Shown: one piece after another, positions 16,818 through 26,376 of the stretch | How the letters are laid out: each line of letters opens with the position of its first letter | How positions within the stretch are numbered: position 1 is the first letter of the stretch | NCBI RefSeq assembly: GCF_003003255.1 | Contig: NZ_PVTD01000012.1 | Span: 1 to 64,000, forward strand | Origin: Aliiruegeria haliotis | GTDB lineage: Bacteria > Pseudomonadota > Alphaproteobacteria > Rhodobacterales > Rhodobacteraceae | Direction: 5' to 3' | Length of the DNA: 64,000 bases | Translations under genes and position numbers: made by a program | Notes under the pieces: model-generated | What the model was told of the DNA's origin: nothing | Seen by the model: only the letters and a program-made list of their open reading frames with translations | Databases searched by the model: none

Positions 16818-18413
16818 TCAGGCGGCATCGGCCTCCTTCGCGCCCTGCATGAAGCGGTCGAGCGCCTCGGCCTGCTCGTCACTGAGGCGCAATCCCAACT
16901 TGGACCGCCGCCAAAGAACATCGGCTGCGGTTAGGGCATATTCCCGATCCATCAGCCAGCGCACCTCGCGCTCTGTCAAGTTGTATCCGAATGCCTGCCC
17001 GAGGCCAGCCGCATCCTTCGCATCCCCCAGAACCTGCGGTACTTCCGTGCCGTAGGCCCGCACCAGCCGACGCGCCCAAACGGCATCGAGGAAGGGATAC
17101 TCGGCCGTCGTCCGGTCGATCAGCGACTGCACGCCGTTCACCGGGAAATCTCCGCCTGGTAGTGGAGCGCCCGCAGTCCATCGGCCGGTTCCGCCAGGGA
17201 TATGGGCCGCCACCTTCTCCATCGCCGCTTCTGCCAACTTGCGGTAGGTCGTGATCTTTCCGCCAAAAACGTTGAGCAAGGGCGCACCGCCATTCGATGT
17301 ATCGACCCGCAGCACGTAGTCCCGGGTTGCGGCCGTGGCTGACTTCGCCCCATCATCATACAGCGGCCGAACGCCTGAATAGGTCCAGACAACGTCTTCC
17401 GCCGGGATCGGTGTCTTGAAATAGCTCGATGCCAGAGCAAGGAGGTACGCTTTCTCCTCTTCGGTGCAGACCGGCGGGTTGTCGGCGCTGTCATGCTCCA
17501 TGTCCGTTGTCCCGATCAGGGTGAAATCGGATTCGTAGGGGATCGCAAAGATGATGCGCCCATCGGTGCCCTGAAAGAAGTAGCACTTGTCGTGGTCATA
17601 GAGCTTCTTCGTCACGATGTGGCTTCCACGGACAAGGCGGACGCTCTCCGTCGTGTCGACATGGGTGACGTTGTCGAGAACATCCTTTACCCAAGGGCCC
17701 GCGGCATTGATGAGCATGGAGGCCTGCACAACACGCTCCGCGCCGGTGCGCCTGTCCTCCAGAGTGACCTCCCAGACATCGCCTGAGCGGAGTGCGCGTG
17801 TGACCTTCGTCCGCACGTTGATCTGCGCGCCGCGCACCGCCGCGTCGCGGGCGTTCAGAACGACGAGCCGGGAATCCTCGACCCAGCAGTCGGAATACTC
17901 GTAAGCCTTGGCGAAAGTGTCGTTCAGCGGTGCACCGACCGGATCGGTCCGGAGATCGATCGAGGAGGTGCCAGGCAGGATTTTCCGACCACCAAGGGTG
18001 TCGTACATCATCAGGCCGGTTCTGATCATCCACGACGGCCTCTGCCCTTTGGTCCAGGGCATGGTCCAACCAAGCAGCCGGGAGGCGGGGGTTTGCCCGT
18101 CGAAGCGCATCTCGGGATGGTAGGGGAGGACAAAACGCATGGGCCAGCTGATGTGGGGCATCGCCCGCAGCAGTACCTCGCGTTCGATCAGCGCTTCGCG
18201 CACCAGACGCACCTCGAAATACTCGAGGTAGCGCAGGCCGCCGTGGAAGAGTTTGGTGGATGCCGACGACGTGGCGGAGGCCAGATCGTTCATTTCGGCC
18301 AGCCCGACCTTGAGCCCCCGTCCGGCGGCATCACGGGCAATGCCGCAGCCGTTGATTCCACCGCCGATGATGAACAGGTCGAAAATTTCAGTGGTCGCAG
18401 TGCTCTCGGTCAT
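16818..18413 (-). CDS. glpD: Aerobic glycerol-3-phosphate dehydrogenase
   Basis: A 531-residue FAD enzyme of the inner-membrane face that oxidises glycerol 3-phosphate to dihydroxyacetone phosphate and passes electrons to quinone. The FAD-binding motif IIGGGINGCGIARDAAGR is at about residues 14-31. SASTKLFHGGLRYLE, GTTDMEHDS and GGKITTYRKLAE are family hallmarks. The C-terminal helical domain is complete. It heads a glpD-glpK transcript divergent from glpR. Confidence 0.97.
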   Translation of the reverse strand: MTESTATTEIFDLFIIGGGINGCGIARDAAGRGLKVGLAEMNDLASATSSASTKLFHGGLRYLEYFEVRLVREALIEREVLLRAMPHISWPMRFVLPYHPEMRFDGQTPASRLLGWTMPWTKGQRPSWMIRTGLMMYDTLGGRKILPGTSSIDLRTDPVGAPLNDTFAKAYEYSDCWVEDSRLVVLNARDAAVRGAQINVRTKVTRALRSGDVWEVTLEDRRTGAERVVQASMLINAAGPWVKDVLDNVTHVDTTESVRLVRGSHIVTKKLYDHDKCYFFQGTDGRIIFAIPYESDFTLIGTTDMEHDSADNPPVCTEEEKAYLLALASSYFKTPIPAEDVVWTYSGVRPLYDDGAKSATAATRDYVLRVDTSNGGAPLLNVFGGKITTYRKLAEAAMEKVAAHIPGGTGRWTAGAPLPGGDFPVNGVQSLIDRTTAEYPFLDAVWARRLVRAYGTEVPQVLGDAKDAAGLGQAFGYNLTEREVRWLMDREYALTAADVLWRRSKLGLRLSDEQAEALDRFMQGAKEADAA

Positions 18414-18607
18414 GTCGGAGTCCAGTCCGGTATCGAGTCTTTCCGCGATTTGACCACACTGGCCACGCGGCGGTCAATCGCTTGTGCTCGATTTTGTGCG
18501 AATTAGGGCGATTTGGTCGCGCATTCATGCGCGGATCTGCGAAAACGGCGCTGACGCGGCGAAAATGGGTTGCATATGCCCATTGGTCTTTTCAAATCGA
18601 TCAATAT

Positions 18608-18620
18608 CGAACATGGTTCG
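18608..18620. promoter_or_regulatory. Inverted repeat CGAAC-ATG-GTTCG, candidate GlpR operator
   Basis: A perfect 5-bp inverted repeat with 3-bp spacer ends 2 bp before the glpR ATG. The half TATCGAACAT resembles the Escherichia coli GlpR half-site. The 209-bp divergent region also holds TCGATTTTGTGCGA near 18488. Regulation of glpD and glpR from here is inferred. Confidence 0.35.
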
Positions 18621-18622
18621 GC

Positions 18623-19381
18623 ATGGCTTACAGTTTCCGACAAACCGACATTCTCGCGCTGGCACGCCAAGAGGGCAAAGTGACGGTCGAAGACCTCGCC
18701 GAGCGCTTCAGCGTCTCTCTCCAGACCATCCGCCGCGACCTGACGGAACTGGCGGAAAGTGGCCAGTTGGAACGTGTCCACGGTGGCGCAATGCTGCCTT
18801 CCGGCGTGTCCAATATCGGATACGAGGATCGGCGTGATCTGCATTCCGAGGCCAAGGGTGACATCGCAACGCGCTGTGCGGAAGCAATCCCGAACGATTG
18901 CTCTGTCTTCCTGAACATCGGCACCACGACAGAGGCCGTTGCCCGCGCGCTCCTCCGCCATCGAAACCTGATGGTGATCACCAACAATATCAATGTCGCG
19001 AATATCCTGGTGGCCAATCCCGACTGCGAGATCCTTGTGGCCGGCGGGAAGCTCCGGCGTTCCGATGGCGGATTGGTTGGAGCGCTGACCTCTCGCGTGA
19101 TCGAGCAATTCAAGGTTGATCACGCGGTGATCGGCTGCTCCGCGCTCGATCTTGATGGCGATCTTCTCGATTTCGATATCCAGGAGGTGAGCGTGTCGAA
19201 GAGTATCCTACAGCAGGCGCGCTCAACCTTCCTCGTGGCGGATGCGTCAAAGTTCCAACGCACTGCGCCCGTCCGGATTGCTTCCCTGTCCGAGATCGAC
19301 ACCTTTTTCACCGACCACCCGCTGCCCCATGCACTGGCCAGCCGCTGTGCGGATTGGGGCACCCGGGTCAGCCTGCACTGA
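18623..19381 (+). CDS. glpR: DeoR-family glycerol-3-phosphate regulon repressor
   Basis: A 252-residue DeoR-type repressor. The N-terminal helix-turn-helix (TVEDLAERFSVSLQTIRRDL) ends in the DeoR signature, followed by RVHGGA. The sensor domain has NIGTTTEAVARAL near residue 95 and TNNINVANIL, which bind phosphorylated sugars. The ATG at 18623 is chosen because it gives the standard GlpR length; an upstream frame is open but not family-like. Divergent position to glpD-glpK supports GlpR. Confidence 0.92.
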   Translation: MAYSFRQTDILALARQEGKVTVEDLAERFSVSLQTIRRDLTELAESGQLERVHGGAMLPSGVSNIGYEDRRDLHSEAKGDIATRCAEAIPNDCSVFLNIGTTTEAVARALLRHRNLMVITNNINVANILVANPDCEILVAGGKLRRSDGGLVGALTSRVIEQFKVDHAVIGCSALDLDGDLLDFDIQEVSVSKSILQQARSTFLVADASKFQRTAPVRIASLSEIDTFFTDHPLPHALASRCADWGTRVSLH

Positions 19382-19384
19382 GGC

Positions 19385-20089
19385 TCAGAGCATGCGGATC
19401 ACGTCCTTGTTGATGGCAAGCACATAGCCCTTGCGGGCGATGTTTCGTACCAGCAGTTCACTGACCATCTGGTTGCCGAGTGAATCCCTAAGGCGCTTGA
19501 TGCGTGTCGCGCCAGCTGCTTCCTCGCAATCCTCGGCCCGCTTGCCTTGAATGGTACCTTCCAGCTCCGCTCCGGTCAGGATTTCCTCGTCCATGCGCGC
19601 CTCTGCCAACACCGCGAGCGTCTCGATCGCGGCCTCTGTCAGCTTGAATTCCATGTTGTTGATCAGGACCAGCCGTTCCTCGCGGCTGATGATCAGGTCG
19701 TTGACCTGAATTCCCTGCCGCTCGATCTCGCCCATGCGCCGGTTCAGAACCATGATCATCACCAACAGGACAAGTGCCGCAATCAGCAGCGCCGTCGAAA
19801 GGACCAGCAGGACGAAGATGATCTGACGATAGCTTTGCAGCACATCCGAAAAAGTGGTCCCACTCTCCGCAAGGATCTCCAGCAACTTGATCTCTGCCTC
19901 GGAGGTCAGGCCGTCGTTTTCGACAAAGATCCGCTCGACCCGCGCATTGAAGGCACCGGCATCAGGGAGGTTCAGAAACAGGAGCGCCGCGGCTCCCGCG
20001 AGAATCGTGACGATACCGGCAATACCCAGGGCCACCACCCGGCCCCCGGCGCGGCGGGTCTCAATAACGGAGATAGAACTTTCCGGCAC
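19385..20089 (-). CDS. Membrane protein with C-terminal OmpR-type winged helix
   Basis: A 234-residue protein. Membrane segment 1 is near residues 17-38, a periplasmic loop of about 50 residues follows, and membrane segment 2 is near 89-115. The cytoplasmic C-terminal ~110 residues look like an OmpR/PhoB winged helix: FKLTEAAIETLAVLAEAR, ATRIKRLRDSLG (recognition helix), and NIARKGYVLA (wing). ToxR and CadC carry this domain at the N-terminus, so the order here is inverted. The GTG at 20089 is chosen for AGGA at 6 bp spacing. It overlaps the preceding secreted-protein gene by 29 bp, so the two are probably co-expressed. Target genes are unknown. Confidence 0.75.
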   Translation of the reverse strand: MPESSISVIETRRAGGRVVALGIAGIVTILAGAAALLFLNLPDAGAFNARVERIFVENDGLTSEAEIKLLEILAESGTTFSDVLQSYRQIIFVLLVLSTALLIAALVLLVMIMVLNRRMGEIERQGIQVNDLIISREERLVLINNMEFKLTEAAIETLAVLAEARMDEEILTGAELEGTIQGKRAEDCEEAAGATRIKRLRDSLGNQMVSELLVRNIARKGYVLAINKDVIRML

Positions 20090-20354
20090 TCTTCTTCCTT
20101 TCCTGCAACCCGGCCTCGTCGAACACACCAAGCACATTCAGCAACGTCCAGCCATCGGCGGCGATCCGTTTGGGGATCTGCTTTTTCGCGGCCGCCTTCG
20201 TACAGGCATTTCCGTTCAGCGCGATCACGCCGTAGTGCAGTCGAAGGGGGTCGTCCCGCTTCGCCTTGTAGTCTGAATAGCAGGCCGCCGTAGCGGGTGC
20301 AGCCAGCAAGCTCAGCGTGACCGCGAGGGTCGGGAGGGGGATCAGGAGTCTCAT
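20061..20354 (-). CDS. Small secreted protein
   Basis: A 97-residue protein with a clear signal peptide (LLIPLPTLAVTLSLLAAPATA, cleavage near residue 23) leaving about 74 residues. The mature part has two cysteines (CYSDYKAK and NGNACTKAA) that could form a disulfide, and basic and aromatic residues. I recognise no named family. Its 3' end overlaps the start of the membrane winged-helix gene by 29 bp, so it may act as a periplasmic partner or modulator; that is inference. Confidence 0.7.
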   Translation of the reverse strand: MRLLIPLPTLAVTLSLLAAPATAACYSDYKAKRDDPLRLHYGVIALNGNACTKAAAKKQIPKRIAADGWTLLNVLGVFDEAGLQERKKSAGKFYLRY

Positions 20355-20534
20355 GCCGAGACACTGTGTGGAAACGCCCGGATATTCAATAACCGCACGG
20401 TCTTGCGGGACGTGTCATTCGATAGCGAGCCGCCGATATTGCCCGATTCCGGGGACCGGGGTGAGAGATGGGGCATGCCGCTCGTGGCGACACGGATCAC
20501 GGGCACCCAGACAGACACCCGAAAGGATGCACCC

Positions 20535-21152
20535 ATGTTCAAGACCCTCTCCGCTGCCGCTCTGTCGTCGACCCTGGCGCTTGCCGGTTTTGCCACCCCG
20601 GCTCATGCCGATCAGGAAGACATCGCGCGCTTTATCATCGGCACCGGGCTGCTGGCGATCCTGTCGAAGGCGATCGAGGAAACGCGCGATGACGATCGCC
20701 GCATGCAGTACGTGAACCCTTCGCTCTCCGGCGCCCCGATCATCTATGGCCAGCCGCAGTACCAGCAGCCTGTCATCATCCAGCAGCCTCAACCGCAGCC
20801 GAAAGTCGTGCACAAGCACATCACCCAGGTTGTCCGGCAACCGACCCGCGTGATCGAGCACCATACCGAGATCGTGAAGAAGCCGACGAAGAAGGTCATC
20901 CACAAACAGAAGGTGACGAAACCCCGCAAGGTCGAAATTCTCAGGGATCTTCCGAGTGCGTGCGCCAAGACCATGAAGACACGTGGCGGCAATCGGACAT
21001 TTTTGACCCAGGGCTGCCTGGAGAGAAGCGGCATTCGCACCACGACACTCCCGGCACAATGCGGGCGGGTGCTGGACATGCCGGGCAAGGCGCGGGACCG
21101 GAGGGGTTGGAACCGCAAGTGCCTCAAGCAGGAGGGATACCGCATTCGCTGA
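20535..21152 (+). CDS. Secreted Gln/Pro/Lys-rich protein
   Basis: A 205-residue protein with an N-terminal signal peptide ending near AHA (residue 23). Residues 62-130 are low in complexity, first Gln/Pro-rich (QPQYQQPVIIQQPQPQPK), then Lys/Val/His-rich with imperfect repeats such as HKHITQVV, IEHHTEIVKKPTKKVIHK. The C-terminal 70 residues contain four cysteines (SACAKTM, QGCLER, AQCGRV, RKCLKQ), likely two disulfides. The ATG at 20535 is chosen because the signal peptide starts there. Function unknown; a periplasmic structural or envelope role is possible. Confidence 0.75.
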   Translation: MFKTLSAAALSSTLALAGFATPAHADQEDIARFIIGTGLLAILSKAIEETRDDDRRMQYVNPSLSGAPIIYGQPQYQQPVIIQQPQPQPKVVHKHITQVVRQPTRVIEHHTEIVKKPTKKVIHKQKVTKPRKVEILRDLPSACAKTMKTRGGNRTFLTQGCLERSGIRTTTLPAQCGRVLDMPGKARDRRGWNRKCLKQEGYRIR

Positions 21153-21165
21153 GATGGCAGCAGGT

Positions 21166-21189
21166 GGCACCGACCGTTGTGTCGGTGCC
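21166..21189 (+). terminator. Hairpin after the secreted-protein gene
   Basis: Perfect 9-bp stem GGCACCGAC (21166-21174) and GTCGGTGCC (21181-21189), loop 6 nt, without a T-run. Probably part of transcript termination together with the hairpin at 21235. Confidence 0.5.
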
Positions 21190-21234
21190 CTGTCGGCAGG
21201 GCGCGGCGTCCGGGATCCAGATGTGACGCCGCGC

Positions 21235-21268
21235 GGGGCGGGAGGATGAGGCCTCCCGCCCCTTTCCG
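21235..21268 (+). terminator. GC-rich hairpin before rnhB
   Basis: Perfect 11-bp stem GGGGCGGGAGG (21235-21245) and CCTCCCGCCCC (21252-21262), loop ATGAGG, followed by TTTCCGCTT. A good intrinsic terminator candidate that separates rnhB from the gene before it. Confidence 0.65.
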
Positions 21269-21304
21269 CTTGCGCATCCCGGCCCATCGGGATGGGGTAG
21301 CGCC

Positions 21305-21944
21305 ATGCAACCTGACCTTTCCTTCGAGATCGCCGCCTGGGAGCGTGGTGCACGCTGTGTCGCCGGGACCGACGAGGTCGGGCGCGGCCCGTTGGCGGGA
21401 CCGGTCACCGCCGCAGCGGTCATCCTCGATCCGGACAACATTCCCGACGGCCTCAATGACAGCAAGAAGCTCACACCGGCCCGGCGCGAAGCTCTCGCGG
21501 CACGTTTGATCGATTGCGCACGCTGCACTGTCGTCCATGCCACGGTGGAGCAGATCGACCAGATGAACATCTTGCGCGCCTCGCATTGGGCCATGGCGCA
21601 AGCTCTACGAGACCTTTGCGTATCTCCAACACTGGCGCCCGACCATGTGCTCGTCGACGGCAACCGGATGCCCGCCGAGTTGCCCTGCCCGGGTGAGTGC
21701 GTGGTCAAGGGCGACGCGAAATCCCTGTCAATCGCGGCCGCCTCGATCGTCGCGAAAGTGGCGCGTGATCGCATCATGGTGGATTTGGCGCAACAGCATC
21801 CCGGCTACGGCTGGGACCGAAACGCCGGATACCCCACGCCGGAGCACAGAGAGGCGCTCCGAAATCTTGGGGTGACCCCACATCATAGACGTTCCTTCGC
21901 ACCGGTGCGCAATATCTTGTATCAAGAGAATTCATCAACCCTTT

Positions 21945-21946
<2 letters not shown>
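21305..21946 (+). CDS. rnhB: Ribonuclease HII
   Basis: A 213-residue RNase HII that nicks RNA-DNA hybrids and misincorporated ribonucleotides. Catalytic acidic residues are visible in AGTDEVGRGPLAGPV (residues 19-33) and in DHVLVDGNRMP. SIAAASIVAKVARDR and GYGWDRNAGYPTPEHREAL are typical. Pairing with ccrM downstream is common in Rhodobacterales-type genomes. Its stop codon overlaps the first GANTC site of the ccrM leader. Confidence 0.96.
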
Positions 21947-23153
<1,207 letters not shown>

Positions 23154-23203
23154 ATTCAAAAGTTACCGCCGGTGCCTGTGGCCTGACACTACAGCACCAG
23201 ACT

Positions 23204-23236
23204 GCCCCGCCTTTTCCAAGGCGGGGCCCTTTTTTT
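23204..23236 (+). terminator. Intrinsic terminator after ccrM
   Basis: Perfect 10-bp stem GCCCCGCCTT (23204-23213) and AAGGCGGGGC (23218-23227), TTCC loop, followed by CCTTTTTTT. Textbook rho-independent terminator. Confidence 0.95.
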
Positions 23237-23265
23237 GGTGGCCGTGGCGATGTCCGTCGCAAGGC

Positions 23266-23673
23266 TCAGCCCGTCGCCTTGTCCTCTTCCAGCGCCTGCA
23301 AGCGCCGCTCCATGGCATCGAATTTCGCCTGAATGTCGTTGGCCGGTACGAACTCGCTCCCGATGTCCTTCATGGCCGCATGCAGCCGCGATTCCAGCGC
23401 AACGAGCCGGGCTTCGATCTCGTCCACGGCGAGATAGCTTTCGCCATCTACTTCGAAGCTGCGCAACTGGCGTTCGAGCAGCGAAAACCGAGAGTGAATT
23501 TCCTTCGCGGGCACATATTCCGCGGCCTTGTCATCGTCGATGAGCGCACGGAGCGCGGAGCGAAACCCGGGACCGCCGGTCCTGATCCGTCCGATCACGT
23601 CCCGCACAAGCTGCTCATGCTCGTATTCAATACGCAGGTTGATGGCCTTCGTGGCCGCCTTCTGGTGTGGCAT
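23266..23673 (-). CDS. Coiled-coil protein of unknown function
   Basis: A 135-residue soluble protein, rich in charged residues with heptad-like stretches (FSLLERQLRSFEV, EIEARLVALESRLHAAMKDI, FDAMERRLQALEEDK). Two similar half-repeats occur: YVPAKEIHSRFSLLERQL and FVPANDIQAKFDAMERRL. The ATG at 23673 is chosen for a GGGAG upstream; ATG at 23709 is possible. No family recognised. A GATTC site lies 36-46 bp upstream in an 11-mer shared with the ccrM leader. Confidence 0.6.
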   Translation of the reverse strand: MPHQKAATKAINLRIEYEHEQLVRDVIGRIRTGGPGFRSALRALIDDDKAAEYVPAKEIHSRFSLLERQLRSFEVDGESYLAVDEIEARLVALESRLHAAMKDIGSEFVPANDIQAKFDAMERRLQALEEDKATG

Positions 23674-23708
23674 GACGATTTGGGACTCCCGGAGCAAGGC
23701 TGAACGCA

Positions 23709-23719
23709 TTGATTCAATA
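23709..23719. promoter_or_regulatory. TTGATTCAATA element containing a GANTC site
   Basis: The identical 11-mer also occurs at 21943-21953 at the rnhB/ccrM junction. Here it lies just upstream of the chosen start of the coiled-coil gene. Possible methylation-sensitive promoter element (inference). Confidence 0.3.
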
Positions 23720-23751
23720 GCATTCGGATAGCAAAACGCAAGTATTTCCAA

Positions 23752-24654
23752 TCAACCGCGCAGGCGTACTGCGGTCTGCTCCGGTTCCGGCTGGGTCTCC
23801 GTCGGGTGACCACCGGGGCGCAGGTAGATGAACCAGTAGAGCATCCCGACCAGCAAACCGCCGCCAATGATATTGCCGATCGTGACCGGTATCAGGTTGT
23901 TCAGGAGGAAGTTTGCCCAGGTAAGGTCGGCAAATTTGGCGGGGCTGGCGCCCGCTGCGGTCCAGAACTCCGGCCCAGCGGTCTGAACGGTGAAAATCGC
24001 CATCGGGATCTGGAACATGTTGGCGATACAGTGCTCGAACCCGGCGGCTACGAACATGGCGACCGGAAGAACGACGGCGAGCAGCTTGTCCGTCACCGAA
24101 CGGGCGGAAAACGTCATCCAGACCGCGAGGCAGACCATGACATTGCACATAATGCCCAGCGCCACGGCCTGGGAGAACGTGTGGTGAAGCTTGTGCTGGG
24201 CGATAGTCAGGTAGTTCAGTCCCAACGCGCCCTGCCCGAACTCGTAGTGTTTGGCCATCTGCATGAGGAAGACCAGCCCCATCGCGCCGAGGAAGTTCCC
24301 CGCATACACGATTACCCAGTTGCGGGTCAGCTGTGGCCAGGAGATCTTCCCGCTTGCTTTCGCCACCACGGTCAGCACCGTGCTGGTAAACAGCTCTCCG
24401 CCGTTCACGACGACCAGCATCAACCCGAGGCTGAAAGCCAGCCCCCCGAGCATACGGTTAACTCCCCAGCCGATGTCGCCGTTTCCGGTGGTAACCACGG
24501 TGTAGAACACGAAGGCGATGCCGATGAAGGCTCCGGCCGTGATTGCGAGGATGAAGGAGGACAGCGGGGCCTTTGTGGCCTTGGCAACGCCGATATCCTC
24601 GGCCTTGCGGGCCATCTCCGCCGGCAACAGTGCAGTGAAGTGATCGTCTGACAT
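23752..24654 (-). CDS. Formate/nitrite transporter family channel
   Basis: A 300-residue inner-membrane protein with six predicted helices, the FNT pentameric channel fold. Characteristic parts are ITAGAFIGIAFVFYTVV (first helix), NGGELFTSTV, WVIVYAGNFLGAMG, GIMCNVMVCLAVWM, FEHCIANMFQIPMA and NLIPVTIGNIIGG. The central-pore histidine is in FEHCIANM. It has a slightly long cytoplasmic tail at the C-terminus (HPTETQPEPEQTAV). No formate or nitrite metabolic gene is nearby, so the anion (formate, nitrite, acetate or other) is undetermined. The ATG at 24654 is the likeliest start but its ribosome site is atypical. Confidence 0.9.
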   Translation of the reverse strand: MSDDHFTALLPAEMARKAEDIGVAKATKAPLSSFILAITAGAFIGIAFVFYTVVTTGNGDIGWGVNRMLGGLAFSLGLMLVVVNGGELFTSTVLTVVAKASGKISWPQLTRNWVIVYAGNFLGAMGLVFLMQMAKHYEFGQGALGLNYLTIAQHKLHHTFSQAVALGIMCNVMVCLAVWMTFSARSVTDKLLAVVLPVAMFVAAGFEHCIANMFQIPMAIFTVQTAGPEFWTAAGASPAKFADLTWANFLLNNLIPVTIGNIIGGGLLVGMLYWFIYLRPGGHPTETQPEPEQTAVRLRG

Positions 24655-24817
24655 TCCTGTACACCCGTGGTTCAAGGTTGCGCGGCTTCGGTGCACAACG
24701 GCTATACCATCTCGGGGCGATCATTTCGGGCATGTGGCCCCGCGAGTCGAGAAAAAACCCCACAAGGCCGCGTCCCGCGCTGCGAATGGCTGCCGGATCA
24801 GGGCCGGCAATTCCCGC

Positions 24818-26329
24818 ATGACCGGTCCTGCGGAGCATGCTAGTCCAAGGGAAAGCCAGAGGCCGTCAGAGCAAATTCCAACCGTGTCCGCACCGACAGA
24901 AATCCAACCCGGCGGGCTGCCGCGCCGCCTGCCGCACATCGAGACCGACACCAGTCTCTCGATCGTGATTGTCCTGTTCCTGCTGTCGATCGTCGTACCG
25001 GTTCTCTTCAATATCGGACCGGTGGTCATGAGCGGGACACGTGCCGTGCTCCTGCTGGCGATGGTTCCGCTCACGATCAATTTGCTGATGGGGCGGTATG
25101 GGCGGATCCTGCCGACCGACGTTCTCTTCTTCCTGTTCTCGATCTGGATCTTCGTGGCGCTGTTGGTGAACAACCCCGATCAGGCGATCCAGTCCGGCGG
25201 GGGTACCATGGTAGATTACATGGGCGCCTACCTGCTCGGGCGATGCCTTGTCCGCACCGTGGAGCAATTCGAAGCTGTCGTGAAAGTCGTCGTGATCGGC
25301 ACGGTCCTGACCTTGCCGCTCGCGATCTATCAAGGTGTGACGGACGACGCGCTCATCCCCGAACTGATCACCCGCACCACGGGCCTGCAAAGCTATGGCG
25401 ACCGCGTCGCCGACCAACGCCTTGGGTTCTATCGCTCCTCTGTCGTCTTCAGCAAATCGATCCACTACGGCTTTTGCGCGGCAATCGTGTTTTCCTTGTG
25501 CTTTTCCGGGCTGAAGGGCGTGATCGGCACCTTCTGGCGCCTGCTGCTGTCTCTCGCCATTTGCGCCTGCGTGTTCTTCTCCCTGTCCAGTGCCGCACTC
25601 CTAATGCTCGTGACGCAGATCGGAGTGTTCACATGGTCGGCTCTGAACCGGAACTGGAAGTACAAATGGTACCTCCTCCTCGGGCTCGTCGTGCTCGCCT
25701 ACGTGGCGGTCGATCTGGCCTCCAACCGGACACCGCTGCGAGTCTTCGTTCACTACGCGACCCTGAACAGCGAGACCGGCTACTACCGGATCTCGACCAA
25801 CAACGCGGTCATGGAGAACATTTACGCCAACCCGGTGTTCGGGATCGGGCTGAACGACTGGGTTCGTCCGATCTGGATGTTCTCCGGAAGCGTTGACAAC
25901 CTATGGCTACTGGTCGCCCTTCAATACGGGATCCCCGGCTTTGCGCTTTTCGTCTGCGGGTATGCGCTCGCCTATTTCGGTGTTCTTCGCCGCATTTCGA
26001 CGGCGCCGGCGGCCATCAAACGTGCGGGCTTTGCCTGGTTGGTCGGGTTTGGAGCCGCGACGCTGGCCTTCTTCACCGCGCATATCTGGGCATCGGCGGC
26101 ATCGTTCATCTTTTTCCTTTTCGGATCAGCCATGTTCATTGCCCAGATGCCATTGCCGAAGGCCCAGACACCCGCAACAACACGGTCTGGCAGCGCGCAA
26201 CCGGAGCCAAGGGCCAACGCCCCGCAGCGACAGAGCCCGGCGGCTGTAGAAGAGATCGCGCAGACCGGCGACGGCGAATCCGAAGGTATCTGCTACACGC
26301 GTTTTCCGGTCACGCCGCGGGGGGAGTGA
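24818..26329 (+). CDS. O-antigen ligase/polymerase-like membrane protein (Wzy/WaaL type)
   Basis: About 503 residues with around ten membrane segments between residues 45 and 435. A large periplasmic loop contains YYRISTNNAVMENIYANPVF followed by GIGLNDW, typical of Wzy_C/O-antigen ligase proteins. The N-terminal 40 and C-terminal 60 residues are polar and low in complexity. Such proteins join sugar chains on the periplasmic face. There are no glycan-synthesis genes beside it apart from the GT2-SqdB pair about 11 kb away. The start is uncertain (24818 or 24734). Confidence 0.8.
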   Translation: MTGPAEHASPRESQRPSEQIPTVSAPTEIQPGGLPRRLPHIETDTSLSIVIVLFLLSIVVPVLFNIGPVVMSGTRAVLLLAMVPLTINLLMGRYGRILPTDVLFFLFSIWIFVALLVNNPDQAIQSGGGTMVDYMGAYLLGRCLVRTVEQFEAVVKVVVIGTVLTLPLAIYQGVTDDALIPELITRTTGLQSYGDRVADQRLGFYRSSVVFSKSIHYGFCAAIVFSLCFSGLKGVIGTFWRLLLSLAICACVFFSLSSAALLMLVTQIGVFTWSALNRNWKYKWYLLLGLVVLAYVAVDLASNRTPLRVFVHYATLNSETGYYRISTNNAVMENIYANPVFGIGLNDWVRPIWMFSGSVDNLWLLVALQYGIPGFALFVCGYALAYFGVLRRISTAPAAIKRAGFAWLVGFGAATLAFFTAHIWASAASFIFFLFGSAMFIAQMPLPKAQTPATTRSGSAQPEPRANAPQRQSPAAVEEIAQTGDGESEGICYTRFPVTPRGE

Positions 26330-26376
26330 CACGCGCGCGCCCGCGACGCAGGCACGACCGTCGCAGCCGGATCCAA

